Positions 47,414 through 56,993 of a DNA stretch of 64,000 bases are shown here, piece after piece. Source of the stretch: Marinomonas fungiae (lineage in GTDB: Bacteria > Pseudomonadota > Gammaproteobacteria > Pseudomonadales > Marinomonadaceae); NCBI RefSeq assembly GCF_001418205.1, contig NZ_LIQF01000003.1, positions 124,001 to 188,000 on the forward strand. The letters are read 5' to 3'. Position 1 is the first letter of the stretch, and each line of letters starts with the position of its first letter. The position numbers and the translations under genes are program-made. A model generated the notes under the pieces. The model was not told where the DNA came from. It worked only from the letters and a program-made list of their open reading frames with translations, and searched no databases.

Positions 47414-48304
47414 ATGAGTTATTCAGCGCAGTTCTCCACTCAGCAAGAGCAACGTTCTACGTTAACGGGAGTGATGTTATGTATCGCTGCCATGATGGCA
47501 TTTGCTACTCAGGATGCGTTTACGAAAGTTATCGTTCAGGAAATGACGGTTGCGCAAGTGGTGATGGTACGCTATTGGGTATTTGCCATCTTTGCCGTTG
47601 TTTGGGTGACCCGCACGGGCACTTTGCGCAGAGCACTTCCAACCGCTTCGTTTAGGTTGCAGCTGTTCCGATCATTATTATCACTCGCTGAGATCGCACT
47701 TTTTAATTTAGCATTGCGCTATCTAGGCTTAGCAGAGTCTCATGCTTTGATGGCAGTATTCCCACTGGCAGTCATTGCTTTGGCTGCACCCGTGCTAGGA
47801 GAAAGAGTTAGCATTAAGTGCTGGTGCGCTGTGGGAGTAGGGTTTGTTGGTACGTTAGTGATTTTACGGCCAGGCTTGAGTGTATTTGACACCTATTCGA
47901 TTATTCCTCTATTAGCTGCCTTATGCTTTGCCGGATATCATGTGGTGACTCGTAAAGTAAGTGCTTTAGGAGATAGCTTTAACACTAATGTGTTATATAT
48001 GGCGCTGATCGGTTGTTTGGTCACGACGCCGGTTGGTATTTCAGCATGGCGAGAGCCAGCACTCATGGAATGGGGCTGGTTAGCGATTATTTCAGCATTA
48101 AGTGTTGCGGCGCAGTTGTTGTTAGTGAAAGCGCTTGAATACGCTCCTGCATCTTTACTACAGCCGTTTAATTACAGTTTGTTGGTGTTTGCGACCTTAA
48201 TCGGCCTGTTTGCATTTGGTGAGTTTCCCGACACTTGGACCGTTATCGGTGCGTCTGTCATTATTATGAGTGGTCTGTATTCTATTCGCGGACAGCGTAA
48301 ATAA
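47414..48304 (+). CDS. EamA/DMT family transporter
   Basis: Ten membrane helices in two repeats, each with the EamA pattern (LCIAAMMAFATQDAFTKV and AALCFAGYHVVTRK). Such proteins export or import amino acids, riboflavin or other small solutes; the substrate cannot be inferred. The 296-residue length is normal. Confidence 0.9.
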   Translation: MSYSAQFSTQQEQRSTLTGVMLCIAAMMAFATQDAFTKVIVQEMTVAQVVMVRYWVFAIFAVVWVTRTGTLRRALPTASFRLQLFRSLLSLAEIALFNLALRYLGLAESHALMAVFPLAVIALAAPVLGERVSIKCWCAVGVGFVGTLVILRPGLSVFDTYSIIPLLAALCFAGYHVVTRKVSALGDSFNTNVLYMALIGCLVTTPVGISAWREPALMEWGWLAIISALSVAAQLLLVKALEYAPASLLQPFNYSLLVFATLIGLFAFGEFPDTWTVIGASVIIMSGLYSIRGQRK

Positions 48305-48525
48305 TGTGAACGCCATTCTTCCCAGATAATGCTGCTCGGACCATGGAAAATATTTTTGTCATAATTATTTTCTTTTTCCCCTGATCTAAAGCAATCATTT
48401 ATAGGATTTAATGGGTGCTCACTGTCATCCAGTGTTCACTTTCTTGTTAAAAGCGTATTTTAAAAACTAACTAGAGCAACACAATTGCTCGGTTTCATGA
48501 AAAATATGATAGACAAGGAAGCAAC

Positions 48526-48906
48526 ATGAGTTCGAACCCATTTAAAATTGTAGTCATTGGTGGTGGAAACGCTGGTTTAGAGTTGCTTGATCGACTCTTT
48601 AAAGCTGAGTTTGTTGAGATTTTAGGTGTGGCGGATACCAATCCTCAGGCACCGGGGATACTGTTAGCAAAAGAGCATAATATCCCTGTAACGACAAATA
48701 TGAATGATTTGCTAGAAGACAGTTCTCAGATCGACATTTTGATTGATGTAACGGGTATCAAAGAAGTACGAGACTCTTTGCGTCATCACATGCAAGAAAG
48801 TGGTAATCATCATACCGTAATCATGCACGAACGTATTTCGGCGCTCTTGATATCTCTGTTTAATGGCATGATGGTACCAACCAAAGCTAGTGATGAATTT
48901 TACTAA
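48526..48906 (+). CDS. Rossmann-fold NAD-binding protein, short
   Basis: A 126-residue stand-alone nucleotide-binding domain with GGGNAGLELLDRLF at the N-terminus and the acidic VADTNPQ at the second strand, typical for NAD binding. The end contains HTVIMHERISALLISL. It is like the N-terminal domain of homoserine dehydrogenase or similar oxidoreductases but lacks a catalytic domain, so it may act as a sensor. GGAAG precedes the ATG. Confidence 0.75.
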   Translation: MSSNPFKIVVIGGGNAGLELLDRLFKAEFVEILGVADTNPQAPGILLAKEHNIPVTTNMNDLLEDSSQIDILIDVTGIKEVRDSLRHHMQESGNHHTVIMHERISALLISLFNGMMVPTKASDEFY

Positions 48907-49102
48907 GCTCAAGCAACTAAGTCCTAGCGTGAATTCTTATTTTACAGCTTGGTCTTATTTCTTACTGTAAATCAGTTAAATGCCGAAGATTTATGGAACC
49001 CTCGTCTCACATTTGAGGTTCAGGTGTTCCTCAACCATACTGAAAGTACACTCACCAACCGAATGTGACAGAGCAACACGCTCTGAACGAGGAGGGGTTG
49101 AA

Positions 49103-49519
49103 ATGTACCGTAAAATAATGGTTCCAGTGGACTTAGGGCACATAGAAAGACTTGAAAAAGCGTTAAAAACCGCTGCAGATATGGCGAAAACTTACAATAT
49201 ACCGATTTGTTATGTAGGCGTTAATAGTTCAGCGCCTAGTAACGTAGCGCACAGCTCAAACGAGTTTGAGGAAATGATAAAAGTTTTTGCGAGGGAGCAA
49301 GCTGAAAAGTACATGTTGGATAATGTCACTGCTGTGGCGTATAGCATCCCGGATCCAACAGTAGATTTGGATGCAACTTTGATCAAAGCGGAGAAAGAGA
49401 ATGGTGTTGATCTTGTAGTGATGGCATCACATGTGCCTGGCCTTTCAGATCATATCTTTGCCTCTAACGCGGGTTATGTTGCCAAGTATTCAAAAGTGTC
49501 TGTTTTAGTTGTTCGTTAG
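49103..49519 (+). CDS. Universal stress protein (UspA family)
   Basis: A 138-residue UspA-fold protein with the opening KIMVPVDLG, the ATP-motif region LVVMASHVPG at the end and SVLVVR. The ATG at 49103 is preceded by GGAGGGG and gives the correct N-terminus; the upstream frame is not used. Usp proteins bind ATP and help survival under stress. Confidence 0.93.
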   Translation: MYRKIMVPVDLGHIERLEKALKTAADMAKTYNIPICYVGVNSSAPSNVAHSSNEFEEMIKVFAREQAEKYMLDNVTAVAYSIPDPTVDLDATLIKAEKENGVDLVVMASHVPGLSDHIFASNAGYVAKYSKVSVLVVR

Positions 49520-49556
49520 TTACAGTGTACGTTATACATTACAATAAATGCTTATT

Positions 49557-49590
49557 AAGGGCTTTGGTGGTTTTACCAAAGTCCTTTTTT
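49557..49590 (+). terminator. Intrinsic terminator after usp
   Basis: GGGCTTTGGT and ACCAAAGTCC form a stem (one G-T pair) with a GGTTTT loop, followed by six T. Confidence 0.9.
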
Positions 49591-49706
49591 ATTGGAGCAA
49601 AAAGTTGACACGAAACTTTACTGCTTACTTGCATTTCTGTGACACCTTTTGAAACAAGATTTAGTTAGCATAAGTGATCATTATAATTTATGACTAAAGG
49701 TAGATA

Positions 49707-49835
49707 ATGGCACGTATTATTGAGCAAGCATTGACTTTAGGTGTGATGGGGCTGGTTCTGTTAACCTCGGTATTTTCAGAGTTTAGTTATTGCATGGACG
49801 ATCCTTTTGAATCAGAAAAGAGAAGTTTGGAATAA
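49707..49835 (+). CDS. Small membrane protein, 42 aa
   Basis: An ORF too short for most gene finders: ATG with AAAGGTAG nearby, one membrane helix (TLGVMGLVLLTSVF) and a charged tail ending EKRSLE. It is not recognised. The good ribosome-binding site and its isolated position between two terminators make it plausible. Confidence 0.6.
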   Translation: MARIIEQALTLGVMGLVLLTSVFSEFSYCMDDPFESEKRSLE

Positions 49836-50024
49836 GAATTAATTGTGCAATATTTATGTATGTTGTGGGGGCGAATCTAATTATTTAATTTTGATCCGAA
49901 TTCATTATCTCTTCGTAATACATAATCAAAATGTAATATTTTGTTGATTTATGTTTCTATATTGGTTATTTCTTGATCTCAATGCAGATTAACCAAACCT
50001 TTTTTATAGGTTGAAGAGGATCTT

Positions 50025-50318
50025 ATGACGGATAGATATCGTGTTTTGTTGCCTGAGAAGTTTTCTTTTGAGCATTATGAATGGTTTCGTGGCATTTATA
50101 ATGAGGCGATAATCGCTTGTAAGCCCGTTGAGCTCATCTGTAGCAAAGTGACTTTTTTAGACTCGGCTGCGCTGGGGATGATCGCGTCGTTTCATAAAGG
50201 GCTTAAAAGCGTGTCGAACAATGATTTGTTTGTTAGTTCACCTAGCATGTACTGTGATGAACTGTTTCAACTTGCCAATATGTACGGTCGTTACATACAT
50301 TTACAGCCTGTTTCGTAG
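50025..50318 (+). CDS. STAS-domain protein (anti-sigma factor antagonist-like)
   Basis: A 97-residue STAS-fold protein with the phospho-Ser/Thr region KVTFLDSAALGMI, like SpoIIAA and related antagonists. Such proteins bind anti-sigma factors or phosphatases and are switched by phosphorylation at the Ser in DSAALG. No anti-sigma partner is next to it. GAAGAGG lies before the ATG. Its 3' end forms part of a long hairpin. Confidence 0.85.
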   Translation: MTDRYRVLLPEKFSFEHYEWFRGIYNEAIIACKPVELICSKVTFLDSAALGMIASFHKGLKSVSNNDLFVSSPSMYCDELFQLANMYGRYIHLQPVS

Positions 50319-50332
50319 GCTGTAAATGTATG
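50294..50332 (+). terminator. 16-bp hairpin spanning the STAS stop codon
   Basis: CATACATTTACAGCCT (50294-50309) pairs perfectly with AGGCTGTAAATGTATG (50317-50332) across a 7-base loop. The stop codon is inside the right arm. There is no T run after it, so it may stabilise or limit the mRNA 3' end rather than act as a standard terminator. Confidence 0.7.
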
Positions 50333-50483
50333 CGACTGAGTTCTACCAGCTTGCCTTTACAGAGAAATACAATATTTAACATGATGACCAGTGAAATTTG
50401 GCTTAATCAAGGAGAAAGTAACCTAGTATAGTCAGGCTGCCTGATGAAAGGGATATTTCGTCCCGTTTGCGGAGTTGTAGAAC

Positions 50484-53378
50484 ATGAAACCTAATAATCG
50501 AGAATCTCGACACTGTATTGCCTCGATCACAGAAGCGTTTCTGTCTTCTTCATTAGGTGCTCCCTTGTTTATTCTTGATCCAAGCCAGGATCTAGAAGTC
50601 GTTTTTACCAATCCCCCTGCTAGGCGTTACTTTGACTTATCAGACGATCCTTCGTGCCATTGGTTTATCGAAAAGTGGCCTAAGGGTATAAGTGCTCAAT
50701 GGCGCCAAGCCTTTGTTGAGCAAGTTCGTCGTGAACAGAAGTCATACCAATTGATTCCCGAAGCTATTCAGAAGATCAAAGCGTCTTCCCAAGAAATGTG
50801 TTTTATATGGTTTGATGCGCAAGGGGCGTCATTTATCGCCGCGGTGATTTTAAATTCGGACACGCATGTTTTGGGGAATTTTGAGCCCAAGGCGATCCAA
50901 AATGCTTTAGAGCTAGGGGATTTCTATCATTCGATTCTGGATAGTTTACATGATTCAATAGGCCTATTTGAATTCGATGATCAAAACTCATTACGTGTGG
51001 TGTGGTTAAATGAGCGTGCCATGCGTTATGTGTCACCGAGAACCTCTGTGGAAGGGGAGCTGGTTTCGTGCTTGTTATTTGATTCCATTAAATCTAGCTG
51101 GCTTGGTTTAGAGAACACGTTAATAAATTCCACTGAGAGTGTTTCTTGTAGCTTCATGCTGGGACGTGAGGCAAGCGACAACGTTTTTGAGATCTATTTT
51201 TATCCAGTCCAGCTGCTGAATAAGAGCAAGAGAAAGCAGTTTATTGCGACTTGGTATAATGTCACCAAACTTTATCAAAAAGAGCGTGCCGAGACGCAGC
51301 AGCGACAAGACTTCTACAATTTAGTAGAAAACTCTCCTGATGTCATAGTTCGTTACGATGTGTCAGGTCGACGCACCTATGTCAATCGCAGCTTCGAGCT
51401 TTCAACTGGTTTGACGCGTGATAAAGCGATTGGTAAACGGCCATTGGAATATGCAGGGATTGGTGCCAGCGCCGCAAAAATACAAAGCAATGTCCTTAAG
51501 GCTGTGACAACCGGTATGCCAGTGACCGAGCGAGTTTTGATTGATGTAAAGGGCCGGGACAACGTCATACATGAGATTCGCTGCATCCCAGAATTTGATA
51601 AGCAAGGAACAACCACGGGAGTGTTGTTGGATGCGCGTGACTTTACCGATCAAGAACTAGCCATCCAACAAACCGAAAACAGTGAGCTTAAATTTCGGAC
51701 ATTGGTCGAAAACTCTCCTGATTTTATTAGCCGTTACGACTTAAATTGTCAGTTGTTATATGGCAACCCAGCTCATACCAAATTGTTCGCTTGTCCAATA
51801 GAGCAAATGCTTGGACAAACGCCCACACAATTGATCACTTATCTGCATCAACGTTTTGGTCACAGTGCACCGGAAAATGTCTCTATATTAGAAGATACAA
51901 TCAAAGAAGTTATTTGCACGAAGCTAAGTGGTGAGTGTGAAATTTCTTCGCCAACAGCTCTAGGACAAGTGTTTAGTTATGTCTCAATAACGCCAGAGTT
52001 TAATCTTGAGGGGGAGTTAAGTTCTGTGCTCGTGGTCGGCCGAGATTTAACGGAGTTGAAAGCGTTTCAAGAAAAAGTGAACTATCTATCAAAGCATGAT
52101 CCGCTAACAGGGTTGCCAAATCGAGTGGATTTGCTAGAAAAGGTTAGTTCGCAGTTAAGACAAACATCTTCAAGCTCGTATAAATTTGGTTTGCTGGTGA
52201 TAGGCGTTGACCACTTTAAGAGCATTAATGACAGCTTCGGTTATGAGTATGGTGATAGTGTCCTAAAAGCGCTCGCTTTGAGACTGCAGACAGTGGTCCC
52301 TAAATCTTCATATCTAGCACGCATCGGTGCAGATGAGTTCGGCATTTTAGTGGCGAAAGTCATAGATCGTATAGGCTTTAGTTTCGAGGCGGCAAGAATC
52401 CGAGAAGCTTTATCCTTGCCGATTCGCGTCAATGGTCAGGAAATTGTTGTTTCGGTGAGTATTGGTGCGTGTATTTATCCTGATGACGCTCAGGAGATTG
52501 AAGATCTAGTGCGTTACGCAGACTCGGCATTATTTGCTGCGAAATCATCTCAGCGTGGCAGTATATGTTTCTACTCAAATGAGTTAACCGAGCGAGCTGT
52601 GGAACGCATGGAGATTCGAAGTTCACTACGATCTGCATTAAAAAATAGAGAGTTTTGCGTCTATCTCCAACCCAAAATTTGTCTTAATGATGGCAAAATG
52701 ATGGGGGCTGAAGCATTGGTGCGCTGGCATCATCCAACTCGTGGATTACTAATGCCTGACCTGTTTATACCGATCGCTGAAGAGCTGAATTTAATCTCAG
52801 AAATTGACATGCAAGTGCTTGATGAACTCTGTCGCTACCTACATGTCTGGCAAGCGAAGTTGTTGCCCGAGCAAGGTTTTGCAGTCAACCTTTCTGCTCT
52901 TCAGTTTTATCGTGAAGATCTATTGAGCACAATTCAAGAGGTCATGCAGAGACGGCAATGTATACCAGATAACTTGGAATTAGAAATTACCGAAGGGGTG
53001 TTACTTGTTCACTGCGAGCATTTGTCGCAGAAAATTCATCATCTAAAGCACTTAGGTTTCACCTTAGTGTTGGATGATTTTGGCACGGGCTACTCGTCAT
53101 TGAGTTATTTGTCTCGTTACCCAATTGATGTGTTAAAAATTGATCGCTCATTTATAAGAGACATGAATCATTCGTCAGCGAGCCAAGTTTTGGTAAAGAC
53201 AATTGTCTCGATGGCGCAAAACCTTAACATGAAGGTGGTTGCAGAGGGTGTTGAGGAAACAAAACAAGCTGAGTTGCTGAGTAGCTATGGTGTTAAGTTG
53301 GCGCAGGGGTTTTTGTATTCCCGCCCCATTCCAATTGCGCAATTCGCGCAACAGTATGATCTCCCTACACCTAATTAA
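50484..53378 (+). CDS. PAS-GGDEF-EAL c-di-GMP phosphodiesterase-type protein
   Basis: A 964-residue soluble protein. Three PAS-like regions (about residues 145-270, 275-395 and 395-525; e.g. ENSPDVIVRYDVSG and ENSPDFISRYDLN) are followed by a GGDEF domain whose active site reads IGADEFGIL, so cyclase activity is likely lost. The EAL domain has AEALVRWHHP, DDFGTGYSSLSYL and VVAEGVEE, all catalytic residues visible, so it should hydrolyse c-di-GMP. The protein ends with the usual QGFLYSRP. No membrane segment is seen. It is a single gene. Confidence 0.92.
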   Translation: MKPNNRESRHCIASITEAFLSSSLGAPLFILDPSQDLEVVFTNPPARRYFDLSDDPSCHWFIEKWPKGISAQWRQAFVEQVRREQKSYQLIPEAIQKIKASSQEMCFIWFDAQGASFIAAVILNSDTHVLGNFEPKAIQNALELGDFYHSILDSLHDSIGLFEFDDQNSLRVVWLNERAMRYVSPRTSVEGELVSCLLFDSIKSSWLGLENTLINSTESVSCSFMLGREASDNVFEIYFYPVQLLNKSKRKQFIATWYNVTKLYQKERAETQQRQDFYNLVENSPDVIVRYDVSGRRTYVNRSFELSTGLTRDKAIGKRPLEYAGIGASAAKIQSNVLKAVTTGMPVTERVLIDVKGRDNVIHEIRCIPEFDKQGTTTGVLLDARDFTDQELAIQQTENSELKFRTLVENSPDFISRYDLNCQLLYGNPAHTKLFACPIEQMLGQTPTQLITYLHQRFGHSAPENVSILEDTIKEVICTKLSGECEISSPTALGQVFSYVSITPEFNLEGELSSVLVVGRDLTELKAFQEKVNYLSKHDPLTGLPNRVDLLEKVSSQLRQTSSSSYKFGLLVIGVDHFKSINDSFGYEYGDSVLKALALRLQTVVPKSSYLARIGADEFGILVAKVIDRIGFSFEAARIREALSLPIRVNGQEIVVSVSIGACIYPDDAQEIEDLVRYADSALFAAKSSQRGSICFYSNELTERAVERMEIRSSLRSALKNREFCVYLQPKICLNDGKMMGAEALVRWHHPTRGLLMPDLFIPIAEELNLISEIDMQVLDELCRYLHVWQAKLLPEQGFAVNLSALQFYREDLLSTIQEVMQRRQCIPDNLELEITEGVLLVHCEHLSQKIHHLKHLGFTLVLDDFGTGYSSLSYLSRYPIDVLKIDRSFIRDMNHSSASQVLVKTIVSMAQNLNMKVVAEGVEETKQAELLSSYGVKLAQGFLYSRPIPIAQFAQQYDLPTPN

Positions 53379-53622
53379 CGAATACTATAAGGTAGCGCTA
53401 TATGATGCTATTGGCGCTAAAACCTATTTAAACTGAACAATAAGTTAATATTATCATTTTGGTAAATTTCCAACATAACTGGCATAAAAGCCTTTTGTTA
53501 CTTTGGTTCAGGGCAAAGTGGTGACGAAATGTTGTTACTTTAGTTAAAATTGATGGGTTTTTACATGTATGCCTATTTCCGACTGATTACGCCAGAAACT
53601 AGGCCGTTTTAGGAGTCTTCCC

Positions 53623-54486
53623 ATGGCCACCCCGTCACAACACGATCTTCGTAAAGACTTTCGTGCTTTGCTTGAAAGTAATAACTGTTACTACACAGCA
53701 TCAACATTTGATCCTATGTCTGCACGTATTGCAGAAGACCTTGGCTTTGAGGTGGGTATTCTTGGTGGCTCTGTTGCGTCCTTGCAGGTTCTGGCCGCGC
53801 CAGACTTTGCTTTGATTACGCTTAGCGAATTTGTTGAGCAGGCTACGCGCATTGGCCGTGTGGCACGCCTGCCAATCATTGCCGATGCCGATCATGGTTA
53901 TGGTAATGCGCTTAATGTCATGCGTACTATTACCGAACTTGAACGAGCAGGTGTGGCAGCATTGACGATCGAAGACACCCTTTTGCCTGCGAAATATGGC
54001 CACAAATCGACGGATTTGATTCCGTTAGATGAAGCCATAGGTAAAATCGAAGCTGCCTTAGAAGCTCGTATTGACCCAACCATGTCGATCATCGCTCGTA
54101 CTAATGCCGGTCAGTTAACAACCGAACAAACCATTGAACGTGCTAAAGCTTATGAAGCGGCGGGGGCCGATGGTATTTGCATGGTTGGAGTGAAAGACTT
54201 TGAGCACCTAGAAGCCATCAGCGCCCACGTGACAGTTCCTTTGATGCTAGTTGCTTATGGAAACCCTGAATTAAATGACCGTGAGCGTTTAGCGAAAAAT
54301 GGTGTGCGTATTGTGGTAAACGGCCACGCTGCTTATTTTGCGGCGATCAAAGCGACATATGATTGTTTACGTGAACAGCGTGGTATTGCAGAAGGTAAGT
54401 TAAATGCCTCTGAATTATCTGAGCGTTATTCTACTTTAGAAGAAAGTCGCGAATGGGCTCGTAGATTTATGGATGTAAAAGAATAG
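53623..54486 (+). CDS. Oxaloacetate decarboxylase (isocitrate lyase/PEP mutase superfamily)
   Basis: The 287-residue protein closely matches the Pseudomonas PA4872-type oxaloacetate decarboxylase: [47 protein letters not shown]. This superfamily acts on C-C or P-C bonds of small carboxylic acids with Mg. GGAG precedes the ATG. It is a single gene with its own terminator. Confidence 0.9.
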   Translation: MATPSQHDLRKDFRALLESNNCYYTASTFDPMSARIAEDLGFEVGILGGSVASLQVLAAPDFALITLSEFVEQATRIGRVARLPIIADADHGYGNALNVMRTITELERAGVAALTIEDTLLPAKYGHKSTDLIPLDEAIGKIEAALEARIDPTMSIIARTNAGQLTTEQTIERAKAYEAAGADGICMVGVKDFEHLEAISAHVTVPLMLVAYGNPELNDRERLAKNGVRIVVNGHAAYFAAIKATYDCLREQRGIAEGKLNASELSERYSTLEESREWARRFMDVKE

Positions 54487-54518
54487 GTTTAATAAAGTTT
54501 ATATAAGCTTTCTGTCAG

Positions 54519-54563
54519 AAAAAAGCCGATTTAATCTTAAATAAAGAAGAAGTCGGCTTTTTA
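54519..54563 (+). terminator. Intrinsic terminator after the oxaloacetate decarboxylase gene
   Basis: AAAAAGCCGA (54520-54529) pairs with TCGGCTTTTT (54553-54562) with a 23-base loop. The T tail fits an intrinsic terminator, which could also serve the lipoprotein gene from the other side. Confidence 0.75.
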
Positions 54564-54612
54564 TTATTAATAGTGCACGTCCCTGTGCAATGATCCATTA
54601 TTAACTAGTTTA

Positions 54613-55017
54613 TTAGTTAGTTGCAGCGTCCATTTTATCAGCCGCTTCATCTGCTCCATCCTGTACCGCATCTACGCCATCATCCCAAGCATCATTTACC
54701 GCGTCGGCACCATCTTTCATGGCATCAGTCGTTGAGTCGTACGCATCAGCAGCAGCTTCTTTGCCATTTTCTAGCATCTCTTCAGCGCTTTCTTGGCCTT
54801 GCTCTAGAAGATTAGAAGCTTTTTCTTTTCCTTGCTCAATACGGAAGTCGAAGCACTGGTCAGAAAATTTTTCACGAATTTGGCTGTCTTCAATCTTTTG
54901 AATATTGGTTTGAGTGCAGTTTTCTTCGCTTACATTGGGCATTTTTTCGCTGCAGGCCGTGGTTAAAGCAGCAACAGCTAATAAGCCAGCGATGTATTTT
55001 GGTTTGGTCATGTTCAT
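54613..55017 (-). CDS. Small lipoprotein with helical Ala/Asp-rich tail
   Basis: A 134-residue lipoprotein (signal ending LTTACS). The second half is strongly helical, with repeats such as DAMKDGADAVNDAWDDGVDA and VQDGADEAADKM, similar to osmotically induced or LEA-like proteins. Two further Cys (ENC, DQC) could form a disulfide. No known family is assigned. The start may be 55017 or the second Met at 55011. Confidence 0.7.
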   Translation of the reverse strand: MNMTKPKYIAGLLAVAALTTACSEKMPNVSEENCTQTNIQKIEDSQIREKFSDQCFDFRIEQGKEKASNLLEQGQESAEEMLENGKEAAADAYDSTTDAMKDGADAVNDAWDDGVDAVQDGADEAADKMDAATN

Positions 55018-55361
55018 AGTGCTTCCCTCAATTATATTGACTAATTATCTAATGTTTTTGATCTGTTAAATCAGAGTGTCCTTGAGCTCATAACTTAAAA
55101 GTAAAGTCTTTTTATTTTTAAGTTAGCCGATCAGAAACGTTGTACTCTTATATTTTCGATCCGTTGATGGTTGTTAATATTAATTTCGATGGGATTATTA
55201 TCAATTCAAGTTTTTGTAAACATTATTTTTTCGGTACTTCTTTCATTTTGTTTCAACACTAGTAGGCAAATGTAAAGATGCACGAATGGCGGGGGATAGC
55301 GCTGAATATAGAGATGAAAAAGCCCTCATAAAAGGGCTTTCTTGGGTCACGTCTTTACACT
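55018..55361. other. Gene-free stretch upstream of the lipoprotein
   Basis: A 344-base stretch with no ORF. It probably contains the promoter of the lipoprotein gene near 55030-55130. It also holds a minus-strand terminator at 55316-55340. Confidence 0.5.
55316..55340 (-). terminator. Intrinsic terminator of the dienelactone hydrolase operon
   Basis: On the minus strand AGCCCT and AGGGCT pair around TTTATG and are followed by five T. It lies 22 bases past the end of the hydrolase gene. Confidence 0.9.
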
Positions 55362-56096
55362 CTACAAAGTGCGGCGAAATTGATCAACGGCGAGTTTATA
55401 GCAATGTAGGGCTAGCTCAGCGTCGTAGCGATCGCCTTCATCGCGCATAAAGGCATGTTGTGCATTGAGTTCATGCCATGTGAAATTGCGCTTAGTATCG
55501 ATTAGTTGCTGGTAGATTTTCTGGCGGCCTTCAGTGGATACATGCGGGTCTTGTTTACCCCAAACCATGGTAATTTCGCCTTGGATATCACCAGTACGAG
55601 TAAAGCTATCATTGCCTTCAATACACGGTAGGGTATTTGAGTGAATATCCGTGGCGTATAAGCAGAAGCTTGATAGGATGCGAGGATTCAAGGCCGCACG
55701 AAAAGCCAGATGGCCACCGATACAGACGCCCATGGCGCCAAAGTGGCCGTTGCAGTAGGCTTGCTGTTCAAAAAATTCAATCATCGCCACTGTATCTGAG
55801 TCGTGGCTTTCTAAGGTTTTTGTGAATTTGTCGCTATTGCCTTTGTCTTTGCCGGCATCATCATAAGCCAGTACCGTACCGATGGGATTTAGTTCATGAA
55901 ACACTTCCGGTACTACTACTGAGAAACCATGACCCGCGAGAATTCTTGCGCTACGCTCAATTGGCGCGGTGATCTGAAAAATTTCCGAATAGAAAATGAT
56001 ACATGGAAATTGGCCTTCGCCTTGTGGGCGGTAAACGTTACAACGCATGGTGCCTGTTGCCGTTGAAATATCGACGATTTCAGTTTGGGTAATCAT
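55362..56096 (-). CDS. Dienelactone hydrolase family protein
   Basis: A 244-residue alpha/beta hydrolase of the dienelactone type. The nucleophile is Cys in GVCIGG (about residue 111); the Asp and His follow in QDPHVS and AQHAFMRD regions. The start ATG 56096 has AAAGAGA upstream; an earlier ATG at 56135 is not needed. It is last in the minus-strand group; its substrate is unknown. Confidence 0.85.
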   Translation of the reverse strand: MITQTEIVDISTATGTMRCNVYRPQGEGQFPCIIFYSEIFQITAPIERSARILAGHGFSVVVPEVFHELNPIGTVLAYDDAGKDKGNSDKFTKTLESHDSDTVAMIEFFEQQAYCNGHFGAMGVCIGGHLAFRAALNPRILSSFCLYATDIHSNTLPCIEGNDSFTRTGDIQGEITMVWGKQDPHVSTEGRQKIYQQLIDTKRNFTWHELNAQHAFMRDEGDRYDAELALHCYKLAVDQFRRTL

Positions 56097-56190
56097 AATA
56101 TCTCTTTTAAAAACAATGGGGATCAAGCGCTCCATAATAGAGGATCCCCATTCAGATGAGTAGGCATTGCTGGCGCGCTGTACAGCCCAG

Positions 56191-56985
56191 TTAGTCTTCC
56201 GCTACGAGATAGCGGCGTCTAACTTGAAAGTGCTCTGCTAAACGCTGCCAGACTTTAGGCGGAGCGACCCAGATAGGATTCCCTTCAATCAATCCATTGC
56301 CTTGTTCGAAATCGTTGCTAAGAGCGCCGGCTTCTTGGCAAATGAGCAGGCCAGCGAGAGCATCCCAGCTGTTTAAATGAGCTTCGTAGTAACCATGAAC
56401 CTGACCAGATGCCACATGACAGAGCATTAATGCCCCGGCTCCAAAGCGACGGTACTCGATGTTTTCTTGCTCGATTAGGTATTCGATGCTGTGCAGATAA
56501 TCTGCTAAGGGGCGGCGATTGGATCGACCTAAACCTAACACCACTCGGTCGGGTAAGGGCTCCGTGATGTTTAGAGAATGTCCATTTAAACTCGCACCTT
56601 GTCCTTTTTGAGCGACAAATAATTCGTCTCGATCAGGAGCATAGATGATGCCTAATTGCACTTGCTCTGCCTCAACATACGCGACGGAAATACACCAATA
56701 ATCCATGCCGAGGGTAAAGTTAGTGGTGCCGTCAATTGGGTCAATCACCCAAAGGCCCTGGATACCTGCTTCAATCCCTGTTTCTTCTCCTAGAAAGCCG
56801 CTTCTGGGGTATTCCATTTTTAGATAACTCTTTAGCGTCTGTTCGACGAAAATATCTGCTTGGGAAACAAAATCCTGCTCAGACTTCGTGGTTACAGCGA
56901 GGCCGTTGTCACGAATGGATTGCGCTTCCTTGCCTGCGTTGATGGCCATTTTGCAAAGCGCTGGCATATCAATGTGCTGAATCAT
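56191..56985 (-). CDS. Inositol monophosphatase family phosphatase
   Basis: A 264-residue member with the Mg-binding motifs GEETG and DPIDGTTNFTLG (about residues 66 and 87) and WDALAGLLI near residue 215. Such enzymes hydrolyse inositol phosphates, related sugar phosphates or PAP. The gene follows lacI by 8 bases, so it is in the same unit. Its presence next to an importer suggests the imported compound is a phosphorylated polyol. Confidence 0.9.
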   Translation of the reverse strand: MIQHIDMPALCKMAINAGKEAQSIRDNGLAVTTKSEQDFVSQADIFVEQTLKSYLKMEYPRSGFLGEETGIEAGIQGLWVIDPIDGTTNFTLGMDYWCISVAYVEAEQVQLGIIYAPDRDELFVAQKGQGASLNGHSLNITEPLPDRVVLGLGRSNRRPLADYLHSIEYLIEQENIEYRRFGAGALMLCHVASGQVHGYYEAHLNSWDALAGLLICQEAGALSNDFEQGNGLIEGNPIWVAPPKVWQRLAEHFQVRRRYLVAED

Positions 56986-56993
56986 AGACGACC

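Noticed and set aside
47335-47655. 106-codon ORF overlapping the DMT transporter
   Set aside because: It is an out-of-frame shadow of the transporter, with an amino-acid composition unlike a real protein.
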